A DNA stretch of 64,000 nucleotides from Sphingobacterium sp. HMA12 (GTDB lineage Bacteria > Bacteroidota > Bacteroidia > Sphingobacteriales > Sphingobacteriaceae). Under the pieces are notes generated by a model that searched no databases, was not told where the DNA came from, and saw only the letters and a program-made list of their open reading frames with translations. The stretch covers positions 631,704-695,703 of the forward strand of contig NZ_BEYR01000002.1 of assembly GCF_002933815.1 (NCBI RefSeq), in the 5' to 3' direction. A program made the translations under genes and the position numbers. Below are positions 36,992-47,400 of this stretch, one piece after another (within the stretch, counting starts at the first letter, position 1; each line of letters starts with the position of its first letter).

Positions 36992-37882
36992 ATGAAAATA
37001 TTAAATAAGATTACTGTGTTGTTGTGTTCTTCGGTGCTTTTATTTTCTTGCTCTGAGGAGAAACTGAATCCCGAAAGTATATTTAATGATCAAAAAGTTG
37101 AAAGAAACAAATTAGACAGTTATATAGATCAAAAATACACCAAAGACTATAATATTGCGATACTGTATAAATTTGTTGAAAAGGAGTCGGATTTGAATTA
37201 TAATCTAAGTCCGGCAAGTTATGAGAGTTCGGTCAGAATGACGAAATTGTTATACCATCTCGGTATTGAGCCCTATGATAAAATCACGGGAAGTAAGGAA
37301 TTTATCCAGAAATATTTTCCAAAGGTGCTAAACTATATAGGATCAGCAGCTTACAGAAATAATGGGACATTTGTACTTGGTACGGCTGAAGGTGGTGTTA
37401 AGATTACCCTTTACCTGTTGAATGAATTGAATGCGCAAACAGGTAAGGATGTGGCCTTTCTCAATGAGTATTATTTTCACACCATGCATCATGAATTTGG
37501 GCATATTTTACATCAAACCAAAGGTTACCCCGCTTCTTTTGAACAGATTACTGGAGCGCGTTACGTGTCAGATTCATGGAACGATCTCTATGAATCTGAT
37601 GCGGACGCAGCCGCAATGGGGTTTGTTTCACCATATGCGTCCTCGGAGCCTAACGAGGATTTTGTTGAGACTTATGCTTATTACATCACATTATCTCCAC
37701 AACAATGGAACCAGCGTATAAGTAGTGGCGGGGCAGAAGGGAAAGCCTTGATTGAGGCTAAACTTGATATTGTACGGACTTACTTCCAAAAAACCTGGAA
37801 TATTAATTTGGATGAGCTGCGTGATGAAATTTTAGCCAGACAAGCGGATCTACCCAATTTTGATCAGACATCTTTAAAATAA
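36992..37882 (+). CDS. import-associated HExxH zinc metallohydrolase lipoprotein, locus 1
   Basis: A 296-residue lipoprotein (lipobox LFSC, Cys20) of the substrate-import-associated zinc metallohydrolase family found next to SusC/SusD pairs. The zinc motif HEFGH is at 167-171, and PNEDFVETYAYY (220-231) supplies the likely third ligand Glu. It probably cuts a protein or peptide at the surface before import (inference from family and position). It is tightly packed: 2 nt after susD and 6 nt before the DUF4302 gene. The second locus encodes a longer paralogue with an added C-terminal domain. Confidence 0.9.
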   Translation: MKILNKITVLLCSSVLLFSCSEEKLNPESIFNDQKVERNKLDSYIDQKYTKDYNIAILYKFVEKESDLNYNLSPASYESSVRMTKLLYHLGIEPYDKITGSKEFIQKYFPKVLNYIGSAAYRNNGTFVLGTAEGGVKITLYLLNELNAQTGKDVAFLNEYYFHTMHHEFGHILHQTKGYPASFEQITGARYVSDSWNDLYESDADAAAMGFVSPYASSEPNEDFVETYAYYITLSPQQWNQRISSGGAEGKALIEAKLDIVRTYFQKTWNINLDELRDEILARQADLPNFDQTSLK

Positions 37883-37888
37883 GGAATT

Positions 37889-39178
37889 ATGAAATTAAAA
37901 TATTTAGTGATATTAATCTTACTTCCGTTTTTACTGGTTACTTCATGTAAGCGGGACGATGATAGAATATTTGATACCAATGCCACGGTTAGGATGACCG
38001 AAGCTGTGCAACAAGCATATTCTGTTTTGCAAGCAAATAAGGCAGGCTGGATCATGAAGTTTTATCCCAGCAACAATCAGGAATTCGGTGGTTATACCAT
38101 ATTTAGCAAATTTATATCGAATGCAGAAGTTACCCTAGCTTCAGATCCTTTTACTGGATCTGAAACCAGTTCTTATTCCATTTCTCCGGAATCGGGTCCT
38201 GTCTTAACCTTTAACGGGTATAATAAGCACATACATTGGTTTTCAGAACCTGGTATGGACAATGGCGGCATCGGTGCCGATGATAGTGGTATGCGCGGAG
38301 ATTTTGAATTTATTGTGCTTAAAGCAACAGCAGATTCAGTCGTCTTAAAGGGAAAGAAAAGCGGTAGTCATTTGGTCATGTTACCTCTGAAAGAAGGGGA
38401 ATTTGAAAGGTTATCTACAACCTACCAAGAGGCTGCGGATAAGTTTAAACAATTTATGGTTTATAAACTTGAAACATCAGGTAATAAAACTGTAAGACTG
38501 GGATATGATGCGAAATTTCGAGTGTTTCATAATCCAACCGATGAATTGGCTGTAGGTATGGCATTTCGCGTGGTTCCAAAAGGCTTGGAATTCTATCAGA
38601 AATACACTTTAGCCGGTACATCTTTTGATTTTTTGAACTATGTTGAACCAACGAGCGGTTATCCAAATGGTTATTATACGGATGAAGGAAAGACCTTTAA
38701 AATAATACCTTCCACGCCGCTTAACTTTTGGTTTAAAAATAATCTATGGTCTATGTCTTTTAACAATACAGGAGCGTTTGGTAAACTCTATTGGACAGTA
38801 GGTAAAGGAATGTTGGCCAAAAACAATATTATTGTCAACAACGCATATATTGGTGGGACATCGGGCGTTTATGGGTTGATTTTTAACCTGCAAAATGGTG
38901 CTGTATTTGGAGGTGTTAGTCATTTTATCGAACCTGTTGAAGACACCGAGGACGAGGTTTATATTGAGTTGGAAGGATATGTTTTGGGTAATTTTCCACT
39001 TGCCTATTGGAGCGGTGGAATAAATTATCTTAGCGCACCGTTTGATCAAACGACGTTTAAAATTACCTCTGCAGATGGTTCGTTAACTCCGACTGTTATT
39101 ACCTTGACGGATGTAACGAGTCCTACTAATTCTTTTAAGCTGTTCTTGAAAGATATTGATGATCCATTGAATAATTAA
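37889..39178 (+). CDS. DUF4302-family lipoprotein, locus 1
   Basis: A 429-residue lipoprotein (lipobox LVTSC, Cys20) with the DUF4302 start pattern RMTEAVQQAYSVLQANKAGWIMKFYPSN, followed by a long beta-rich region (GGYTIFSKF and the FEFIVLKATADSVVLKGKKSG block). No catalytic motif is visible. The family is found beside SusC/SusD/metallohydrolase clusters, so it is likely an additional surface substrate-binding protein. It is the last gene of the locus; a terminator follows. Confidence 0.85.
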   Translation: MKLKYLVILILLPFLLVTSCKRDDDRIFDTNATVRMTEAVQQAYSVLQANKAGWIMKFYPSNNQEFGGYTIFSKFISNAEVTLASDPFTGSETSSYSISPESGPVLTFNGYNKHIHWFSEPGMDNGGIGADDSGMRGDFEFIVLKATADSVVLKGKKSGSHLVMLPLKEGEFERLSTTYQEAADKFKQFMVYKLETSGNKTVRLGYDAKFRVFHNPTDELAVGMAFRVVPKGLEFYQKYTLAGTSFDFLNYVEPTSGYPNGYYTDEGKTFKIIPSTPLNFWFKNNLWSMSFNNTGAFGKLYWTVGKGMLAKNNIIVNNAYIGGTSGVYGLIFNLQNGAVFGGVSHFIEPVEDTEDEVYIELEGYVLGNFPLAYWSGGINYLSAPFDQTTFKITSADGSLTPTVITLTDVTSPTNSFKLFLKDIDDPLNN

Positions 39179-39210
39179 TGTTTATGTCTTCATAAAATTA
39201 TATGGAGGTA

Positions 39211-39255
39211 GAAAAAGGGGGTGTCTCACAATAATTTTGAGACGCCCCTTTTTGC
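39211..39255 (+). terminator. rho-independent terminator of locus 1
   Basis: AAAAAGGGGGTGTCTCA pairs with TGAGACGCCCCTTTTT (one bulge, one G-U), loop CAATAATTT. It ends the six-gene unit. Confidence 0.85.
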
Positions 39256-39711
39256 ATAGATTATTCATAATTAATTTGCGGGGACGCAAAGACTTCCTCC
39301 TTTGTTGTAAACCGATAAGCAGCCGGAGCAAACACGTAGCTGATCAAGTTATAAACTTGACGTTGTGATGTAAATCCTTCGATCGTGGAAAATTCCGATG
39401 GACGGGGCAAGTGAAAACAGAATTGCTTCAAGTAAACAGGTTCATAATCGACAGAGGCCGATCGGCACAAGACACAGACTACATATTCCACCAAGAAGGC
39501 ACGATTAGTGGCGAATGGTTCGCTGCAGTGAACAAAGTTAGCCTTATATACTATGGAAGACATATGGCATCGATCCATCGTTTCGTAGACTCAGCTAATG
39601 CCATCAGTTGCTTGACTTAAGCAATTTCATCAAAGAACGAAAGCTTCCCATAAATGGTGACCGAAATTATTCCAATCACCATTTTTTTGTCATTTACTGA
39701 ACATCCTTATG
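39256..39711. other. decayed intergenic stretch with an orphan terminator
   Basis: No gene recognised. Open frames on both strands (39261-39578 minus, 39411-39620 plus) have no family signature and no plausible start context. A terminator-like hairpin at 39652-39688 (AAATGGTGA/TCACCATTT plus seven T) has no intact gene before it on the plus strand, which suggests a lost plus-strand gene. Confidence 0.4.
39652..39688 (+). terminator. orphan rho-independent terminator
   Basis: A perfect 9-bp stem AAATGGTGA/TCACCATTT with about 15 nt of loop and a T7 tail. It is on the plus strand, downstream of decayed sequence. Confidence 0.65.
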
Positions 39712-41020
39712 TTAATTACAAACAGGGAATAAGTTGTCAATTATATGCTGGATCGGCTTATCTCCACCTGGAAGGATCGTTGGCTTGCTTCCAATTTCTG
39801 TAACTAATCCATTTACAACTTTGTAATATGCCCCCGATGATTTTGGAAAGTATATTCCGTCAGGTAAAAGACATGTAAGTCCGGAATTATAATAATATTT
39901 ATTTGATGGACCTAAATATACATGTGTTGGATAATTTAAATTTCCATTGTGAGCAAGCTCTTCGGAAGAAACATAATAATAGAGTCCGTTATAGTCCGAA
40001 GGGAAATTATAAATTTGTGGCGAGGTCCCAGGATTACCTCCTATAGGAGAATCTGTGAGTAAATCTGTTGTTATATCTACATCTGGCTTTATTACTCCCA
40101 AAGTACTTCCGGTTATAGCTGCTTGCAAACCTTTAGTAATTCGTCTGTATTGGCTGCTTTCATGTAGATTTCCAGCAATAAAATCATCGTAGACAGCCCA
40201 TCCCCACCCAAATGCATATGAGGCTAAGTCAATATGTACAATAGAACTTTCTGGCTCTAAAGGGTCTAACACCGGAAAAGCTGTAACGGTCATTTTCTTA
40301 TTAAGCTTTAAAGAGTTGCCTTGGGAATTTGCTGTTACTTTGGTAGATGGATTCTGTAAAGTTGTGCCTAAATGCCAATATTCGTTGGAACTTTCTGCAA
40401 TTGATAACATGCCTAGGAAACCTTCACCTTCATTTACATTCCAGACTATATTTTTATATTTTGTTCTTAATGCCTGGAGTTTATTGGCAAAATAAGGTCC
40501 TGCTTGGGCGCTGGTCATGTTTAATTGTGAACCTGTGGTAAATATATTTTGAATTTCCTGAATCATTGCGGCTTCCCTTGGCGTCAACAGATTGTTTTGA
40601 GCTAGCAGATTCTCTGTAGCATCAATCTTAGAATTAATATACAAGGTATTTCGTGAATTAATTACATCTGCGACTGTTGGTAATATTTCTGATGGCATTC
40701 CTCTGTATTGTTCTCCATACACTGAACCTACAAAATCATAGGTGGAGATAATAATATTCTTAATGTCTTGCGTAGTCAAATTTTGGTTAGGTAATGGTAA
40801 ATTCCCAAGATCATTTTTGGAGGAAACAGGAATTCTGTAACTAATGGATTTGAGTTCAGACTATACGAAATTCCAGTATTATGTATAGTACCCAGATCTT
40901 TTGTATTGGCTTTTAAATTGTTATTATATTCCAGTAAATCCAAACTTTGTTTTTGATTGGGATCTTTTTTACAAGAAATAATTGCAACACATAGTATTGC
41001 TAAAATAAATGTTTTTTCAT
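39712..41020 (-). pseudogene. frameshifted lipoprotein gene of unknown function
   Basis: The main open part (39712-40779, 355 codons, opening only at a TTG) has no signal peptide. Upstream on the same strand, 40780-41020 encodes the missing front in another frame: a lipoprotein signal FILAILCVAIISCKKDPNQK, then about 55 more residues. The ATG at 41020 is followed by six A and runs into a stop after six codons; one more A would restore the signal-peptide frame. A second shift near 40805-40820 joins this frame to IPVSSKNDLGNLPLPNQNL. So at least two indels break a lipoprotein of about 435 residues. I recognise no domain. A segment with SYAFGWGWAVYDDFIAGNL may help a search. Sequencing error in the A run could explain one lesion but hardly both. 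Confidence 0.7.
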
Positions 41021-42528
41021 TTTTTTTAAAAAATTAAGTTAATTTATTGTTTGATATAGTTTATTTTTATCTATAGATTTATAATTGCGTTGATTATTAG
41101 TATGCAAAATACCATCTATTTATATAGGTGATTATTTATAATAAATATACTGATTTTTTTTTAAAATTAAAAAACATTTATTTTCGACTATTAGGTGGTC
41201 AAATTGCAGCTGTATCTAGTTGAGAGTCGTCTTTGATGGTCGCACTTTATTGAATTTCTAAGGTAAGACTGATAAATTGACAGGTTACAAACCCATTAGA
41301 AGGACGATGAGTAATAAAAGAGGAGCTTCCTGTGAGACGAATATCTATGCTGCTCCCATACATTACTGTCTAATTCAGGTGCGCAGCATATTAAGTGAGG
41401 AAACAATTGACGTAAAAACATTTTTGTCTAAGAAAGGCTATTGCCCTTCCTCCTATAAAGCACTAAGGTTTTATGATATTGATAGTGTAGTGTTTATTAC
41501 TTCGGAACCATTTTCTGTAGAAAACGAAGCTGGATTTCTATATCCAGATCCGAACAAAATGGCAACCAGGGAAGGACGACAGATGGGACAAGAGCAAGCT
41601 ATATGGTCGAAGGTTATTCCATCGCCTTTACATTAGAACTCTTACCGCTATCATAAATATTAACTTATCATTATGCTTTTGTGGACGGTCTACTTGAACT
41701 TACTGTAAAAGATATAGATAGTGAGTCGAGAGGAAAGCTCACGACCCATAAAGAAGTATGGACATTGCAGAGGAGCAAAATAATAGATAATTTAGCTTAT
41801 CCCCTATTTTCTGAAATTTAATTACCATGAAACGAATTGAGAAGCAGTTGCCGGAGGAGAAATATGAAGTATGTTTTCGTGGAAGGCCAAATGCTAATAG
41901 CCAAATGTAGATTTTTGTAAAACTTTATTTAAAAAATATCGCTGAGCCATTCTTTCGGCAGATGCCTTTTTCTTTCTAATTCGTATTAAATTCCATACCT
42001 TTTCTTTCAATTTCAAAGAAAGAGAGTTTGAAGAAGTAAAAGATGAAGAATGGGTGATTGATATCGTATACGGGCAGGATCAAATTCCGGCCAAGACGAT
42101 AAGCATTGCATGCGACGAATTTATGGGTACCCCTATGCTTGGGGAATCGGGCGATAGGTATACTGAATCATATTTGTCTTACAGAATAACGAGACTGTTA
42201 AATAAAACATGTCTCGTTTAACATGTTGTGACAATAAAATCCCGCATGACTGATTTAGTTCGTTAATAATTTAGCTGCTAACTTTTCTGCAAATATTTGG
42301 TTCCTAATAATCTCAAAGCGGTTTTCGCTTTTTTTTGTATTTGATGTTCCTGATCTATTAATGGAGAAAGGAAGATAAAATTCCGTTTATTAATATTTTT
42401 TTGCAAAAAATAAAAAATATTAGCCATTTTTATGTCACAATTATTAAACATCTTTAGAGATAGGGTGTTGGATGTCCTAAGATATCCACTGTGAATTTTT
42501 ACAAGTGGAAGCGGAACGAATCTAAACT
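41021..42528. other. 1.5-kb decayed region with coding scraps
   Basis: No intact gene. Coding-like scraps on the plus strand include HYAFVDGLLELTVKDIDSES near 41668-41730 and EEWVIDIVYGQDQIPAKTI near 42045-42105. An unrecognised open frame of 119 codons at 41277-41636 opens only at TTG. A degraded terminator copy (AGCCATTCTTTCGG, 41945-41973) resembles the intact one at 52867. I read this as old gene remains. The last about 100 bp must hold the promoter of the second sigma gene; I see no good -33/-7 pair there. Confidence 0.45.
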
Positions 42529-43056
42529 ATGCAAAAAGAAGAAATATTATTCAAGACACATTATAACGGACTCTGTCATTTTGCATGGAAGATATTGGGG
42601 GATCTTATCGTCGCCGAAGATCTTGTACAAGATTCTTTTGTTGCTTATTTTAAAAATACAGATCAAGTAAGCAATAACGATATAGCGATAAAAAACTACC
42701 TTTATAGTTCGGTACGTTTTGCTTGCTATAATCATATTCGACATGAGAAAGTGCGGCAAAAATATTGGAATATTGTTGGATTTACCGAAGAGGATAATCT
42801 GGCGCTTGAGTTAAATATGATTCATAGTGAAGTGATCCAGGAGATCTACAAAATCATTGAACAAATGCCCACTTCCTGTCAGCAGGTCTTCCGATTAGGA
42901 TACTTAGAAGGTTTGTCTAACCTTGAGATTACTAAAGAACTTCAAATTAGCATTAACACCGTGAAAACGCAAAAACAGAGGGGAATGAAAATGCTGTTAA
43001 AACGCCTAAATCCTGAATTTATCCCACTTGTAATCTTTTTGTTAAAAAATATTTAA
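42529..43056 (+). CDS. FecI-like ECF RNA polymerase sigma factor, locus 2
   Basis: A 175-residue ECF sigma factor, paralogous to the one at 29804. Region 2 has CHFAWKILGDLIVAEDLVQDSF and NYLYSSVRFACYNHIRHEK; region 4 has CQQVFRLGYLEGLSNLEITKELQISINTVKTQKQRG. The DNA-binding region is the best conserved part between the two, so cross-recognition of promoters is possible. The anti-sigma gene follows after 46 nt. Confidence 0.95.
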   Translation: MQKEEILFKTHYNGLCHFAWKILGDLIVAEDLVQDSFVAYFKNTDQVSNNDIAIKNYLYSSVRFACYNHIRHEKVRQKYWNIVGFTEEDNLALELNMIHSEVIQEIYKIIEQMPTSCQQVFRLGYLEGLSNLEITKELQISINTVKTQKQRGMKMLLKRLNPEFIPLVIFLLKNI

Positions 43057-43102
43057 ATTTTTGTCACCCCTTTTTTTGTTTTGCGTTTCCTTAATATAAT
43101 AT

Positions 43103-44263
43103 ATGAAAGAAAACACAGGACATATTGCCCCCATTATTCAAAAGTTTCTCAGCGGACAATTGTCTGCGGAAGAGCAATGTCAACTCGATCAATGGCTTAA
43201 TGCGAATGCGCAAAATAGGCAATTATTGGAATCGTTCCGTCAGGCAAAAGATATTGAGGAAGACCTAATTATAGTCCAGCAGTTAGATGCGAACAAGGCG
43301 TGGGATAAGTTATACAATAAAAAAAATAACAATACAATAGATAGCTCCAGAAAATGGTTTCTAGGGGTAGCCGCATCGATTATCTTTTTAATAGGTACTT
43401 TCTTTTTATGGAAAATCAAGTTTTCAGAAGAACAAACCAAGACATTCCACGTCGCAATTAAGAAAAAGCAAGATGTTGCGCCAGCGACAAGTGGAGCAGT
43501 TTTAGTATTGGCCGATGGTACTAATATTCCACTAAACGGGGATTCAACAAAGACGTTGAGTAAAAATAATAACTTGATCGGTAATAGTAGTGAGCTAATT
43601 GTAAAAGATACGCATAAGACTATTCCCACACAATACAACTTGCTAATCGTTCCAAAGGCCAGCTTTTATAAAATGACCTTAGTTGATGGAACGAAAGTCT
43701 GGGTCAATGCGTTGTCTCAATTAAAATTCCCTTCCCGGTTCTCAGCCACTGAACGACGTGTTTTTTTGGAGGGAGAAGCTTATTTCGAGGTCGCACATGA
43801 CCCGAATCACCCTTTTATTGTAGAGTCTAAAGGGAATGAAATCAAAGTATTAGGTACGCATTTTAACGTGAATTCCTATTCAGATCTGGTGCGTACAACA
43901 TTAGCTGAGGGCCGGGTTCAAGTATGGCAGGATAATCAGCACGTAGAACTGTCACCCGGAGAATATGCGTCATCCGCTAAGGGATATCTGATAAAAGGTA
44001 AAGCGGATTTACAACAAGATCTATCTTGGCATAACAATGAATTCTATTTCAAAAAAGAAACAATCGTGAATATTGCTCATCAATTATCACGATGGTACGA
44101 TTTGGATGTGAAATTTAGAGGGAATGTACAAATGGATAAAGAATATACAGGAAGTATTGAACGAGATGTGAAATTATCGCAAGTCCTGGAAATGCTGTCT
44201 TATGTTAGTGATTTGAGGTTTGAAGTAGATGGGAAAAAATTGACTATCGAGACAAAAAGCTGA
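43103..44263 (+). CDS. FecR-like anti-sigma/sigma regulator, locus 2
   Basis: A 386-residue paralogue of the regulator at 30378. It has a cytoplasmic N-terminal region (about 1-80), one membrane helix (about 85-105, KWFLGVAASIIFLIGTFFLW) and a periplasmic FecR domain (NLLIVPKASFYKMTLVDGTK, RRVFLEGEAYFEVAHDPNHP). The C-terminal region has NNEFYFKKETIVNIAHQLSR and VKLSQVLEMLSYVSDLRFE. It should relay the STN signal of the SusC downstream to the ECF sigma. Confidence 0.95.
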   Translation: MKENTGHIAPIIQKFLSGQLSAEEQCQLDQWLNANAQNRQLLESFRQAKDIEEDLIIVQQLDANKAWDKLYNKKNNNTIDSSRKWFLGVAASIIFLIGTFFLWKIKFSEEQTKTFHVAIKKKQDVAPATSGAVLVLADGTNIPLNGDSTKTLSKNNNLIGNSSELIVKDTHKTIPTQYNLLIVPKASFYKMTLVDGTKVWVNALSQLKFPSRFSATERRVFLEGEAYFEVAHDPNHPFIVESKGNEIKVLGTHFNVNSYSDLVRTTLAEGRVQVWQDNQHVELSPGEYASSAKGYLIKGKADLQQDLSWHNNEFYFKKETIVNIAHQLSRWYDLDVKFRGNVQMDKEYTGSIERDVKLSQVLEMLSYVSDLRFEVDGKKLTIETKS

Positions 44264-44341
44264 AAAATTACACCGAGTTTTTACCAAAATTAAATGCTTA
44301 TGATAAATTGATAACTAAACCAGTTGACCTAAGAAAAGAGA

Positions 44342-44365
44342 ACAGGAATGTTGGCGCATCCCTGT
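44342..44365 (+). promoter_or_regulatory. hairpin between fecR and susC, locus 2 copy
   Basis: ACAGGAATG/CATCCCTGT stem with loop TTGGCG. The same stem is found at 31589-31612 in locus 1 with a different loop, and GTCCAGAAA follows it in both. Confidence 0.6.
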
Positions 44366-44441
44366 CCAGAAAAGATGTGATAAACAGGTCTCAAATTAGA
44401 AGTAACAATTAAAACCCTAATTAACCACAAAATGTAAATGT

Positions 44442-47400
44442 ATGAATAACTTACCATTTAGCAAAAAGTGGCTCTTGATCCCTCAAGATCCGCGATTTTG
44501 CAAACCCCTTCGTATTATGAAAATTAGTACATGTCTTTTATTTGCATTTGTGACAGGCGTACACGCAAAAGGTACAGCCCAGAAAGTCACCTTGAATATG
44601 AAAAATGCTCGAATTGAAGAAGCGTTGTCTGCTATTTCCAAGCAATCCCATTTGCGTGTGCTGTATAGCGAAAACTTGAATTCTAAAGCACGGATCTCTG
44701 TCAATGTCAAAAATGCTTCTGTCGAAGAGGCGTTGAATGCGGTATTAAAAAGTAATAATATTGAATACAAAATTATTGCCAATACCATTTCAGTAAATAG
44801 TAATGTAAAGAACTTTAGTACGACAGTTCCTATCGCACTGCAACAGCAGACTATTTCGGGCACAGTGAAAGATAAAGATGGAAAAGGACTAAGTGGAGCT
44901 ACGGTGACCGTAAAAGGAACATCAGTTTCGACACAAACAGATGACTTAGGTAACTTTAAGATTAATGCATCTCCCTCGGCAGTTTTAGTAGTACGGTATG
45001 TTGGATTTGGCACTAGGGAAATTTCTATGAATGGTAAGTCAACCATAAATATAGTGCTTACAGTCGATGATCTAAAGTTGGATGAGGTTAATGTTATTGC
45101 CACAGGTTACCAAAATTTGGACCGTAAGCTGTTCACTGGTGCAGCTTCAAAAATAGACGCGAAGGAAGCCGAGCGCGCTGGAGTGCCAGATATCTCTAGA
45201 ATGCTCGAAGGACAGGCTGCAGGTGTATCGGTTCAAAATGTCTCAGGTACCTTTGGTGCAGCTCCGAAAATTCGTGTTCGTGGAGCGACCTCATTGACGG
45301 GGGATAATAAGCCATTATGGGTAATTGATGGGGTAATTTTGGATGAAGCCGTCAATATCTCAAATGAGGCTTTATCGACAGGAGATGCGAATACCTTGTT
45401 GGGATCTTCCGTCGCAGGTTTAAATCCCGACGACATTGAATCAATTACTGTACTTAAGGATGCTGCCGCAACAGCTCTTTACGGAGCAGCTGCGATGAAT
45501 GGTGTTGTTGTTGTCAATACAAAAAAGGGTAGAAATACGGAAGGTGTGACACATTTCAACTATTCAGGAAATTTCACTACATATATCAAACCTAATTACA
45601 ATCAGTTTGATATCATGAATTCTGCCGAACAGATGCAATTGATTATTGATACTGAAAATAAGGGCTATTTAAATCACTCTCAAGTCTCACGAAATCCTAC
45701 TGGGGGAGTGTTTACTAAGATGTATAATTTGATTAATACACTTGATCCAAAAACAGGTAAACCACTTTTAGAAAATACGAGAGATGCTCGTTATAATTTC
45801 TTACAACGTTATGCTAATATAAATACTGATTGGTTTGATTTGTTGTTTAAGAATAGTTTGGTTCACGATCATTCTTTGAGTATGAGTACCGGAACGAGCA
45901 AAGCGCAGACCTATGCTTCTACAAGTTTTATGAACGATCCAGGGTATACATTGGGGAATCAGGCAAAACGTTTTACGGCCAACATTCGAAACAATTATAA
46001 AATTAATGACAAATTAAGTACGGAATTAATTTTCCAAGGAAATATTCGGGATCAACGTACACCTGGGACTTTAAACCGAAATGCGGATGTAGTATATGGA
46101 AGTTACTCCCGCGATTTTGACATTAATCCTTATTCCTATGCATTAAATACTAGTCGTATTATTTCAGCGTATGAGGAAAATGGTGATCTAGAATATTTTA
46201 CTAGGGATTATGCTCCTTTTAATATATTAAATGAGCTAAATAATAATTATATCAAACTCAAATTAATGGATCTGAAAGTTCAAGGGGCAATTACCTATAA
46301 AATTTTGCCATCATTGACTTATTCTGTTAACGGTATGTACCGGTATTATAATTCTGAAAGACAGCATTATATAACAGAAAATTCAAATTTAGCACAGGCT
46401 TATAGAGCAACATCGGATTTGGTCATAAATAAATCAAATAGATTTTTATATGCTGATCCTGATTTTCCAAATGAAGAGAGTTATGTTGTATTGCCTAATG
46501 GAGGATTCTTTAATGTGGCCAATAACAATATGATTAGCTACTACATGCGGCATAATTTGGAGTATAATCAAAAATGGAATAAGCATAGTTTGAATTTATT
46601 CGGTACCTATGAGTTACAATATGCCGATAAGCAAAGCCACGATTTTGTAGGACCAGGAATTGAATATGATAATGGTAATTTAGTACGGCCCACCTATCGT
46701 TATTATAAAAAAGCAAATGAAGTCGGAGATTATCCATTTAGTATGAAATACAATTATGATCGAAAATTAGGATATGCTTTTCGGGGAGCTTATAATTACG
46801 ATAATAGATATTCTTTCAACTTTACTACACGGTATGATGGGTCTAATAAAATGGGACATTCTAATGTTGCCCGTTGGTTGCCCACATGGAACTTATCCGG
46901 GGCTTGGGATATAAGTCAAGAAAAATTCTTTAATCAAGATAATAAGATTCTTTCTTCTGCTAGATTACGAGGGACTTATGGTTTGGTAGCCAATATGGGA
47001 AATGCCTCAAATTCATCTGCATTATTTTATAATGCTATTACCTATAGACCCTATGAAAATGAGAAAGAAGGGAAAATTAACTTGGATGGATTAGAAAATT
47101 CAGAGTTAACCTGGGAAAAGATGTATGAATTGAATGTTGGCCTTGATCTCGGGTTTCTTAAAGATCGTCTTGATCTGAATTTTGACTATTATAAACGTAA
47201 GAATTTCGATCTAATAGGAACTGTACGTACATCGGGAATTGGAGGTCAATATGAAAAATTAGCAAATTATGCTGATATGAAAGGAAGCGGATTAGATCTA
47301 CAAGTGGGGGGATATCCTTTTAGAAATCCAAATGGAATAACTTGGAGAACGCAATTTACATTAGGATTTAATCAAACGGAAATTACTAAGTTGGATGTCA

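Noticed and set aside
39261..39578. Minus-strand 105-codon open frame after locus 1
   Set aside because: No recognisable domain or start context; surrounding sequence is decayed and a terminator reads on the other strand.
41277..41636. 119-codon open frame in the decayed region
   Set aside because: Opens at TTG, odd composition, no family. Kept only as part of the region description.
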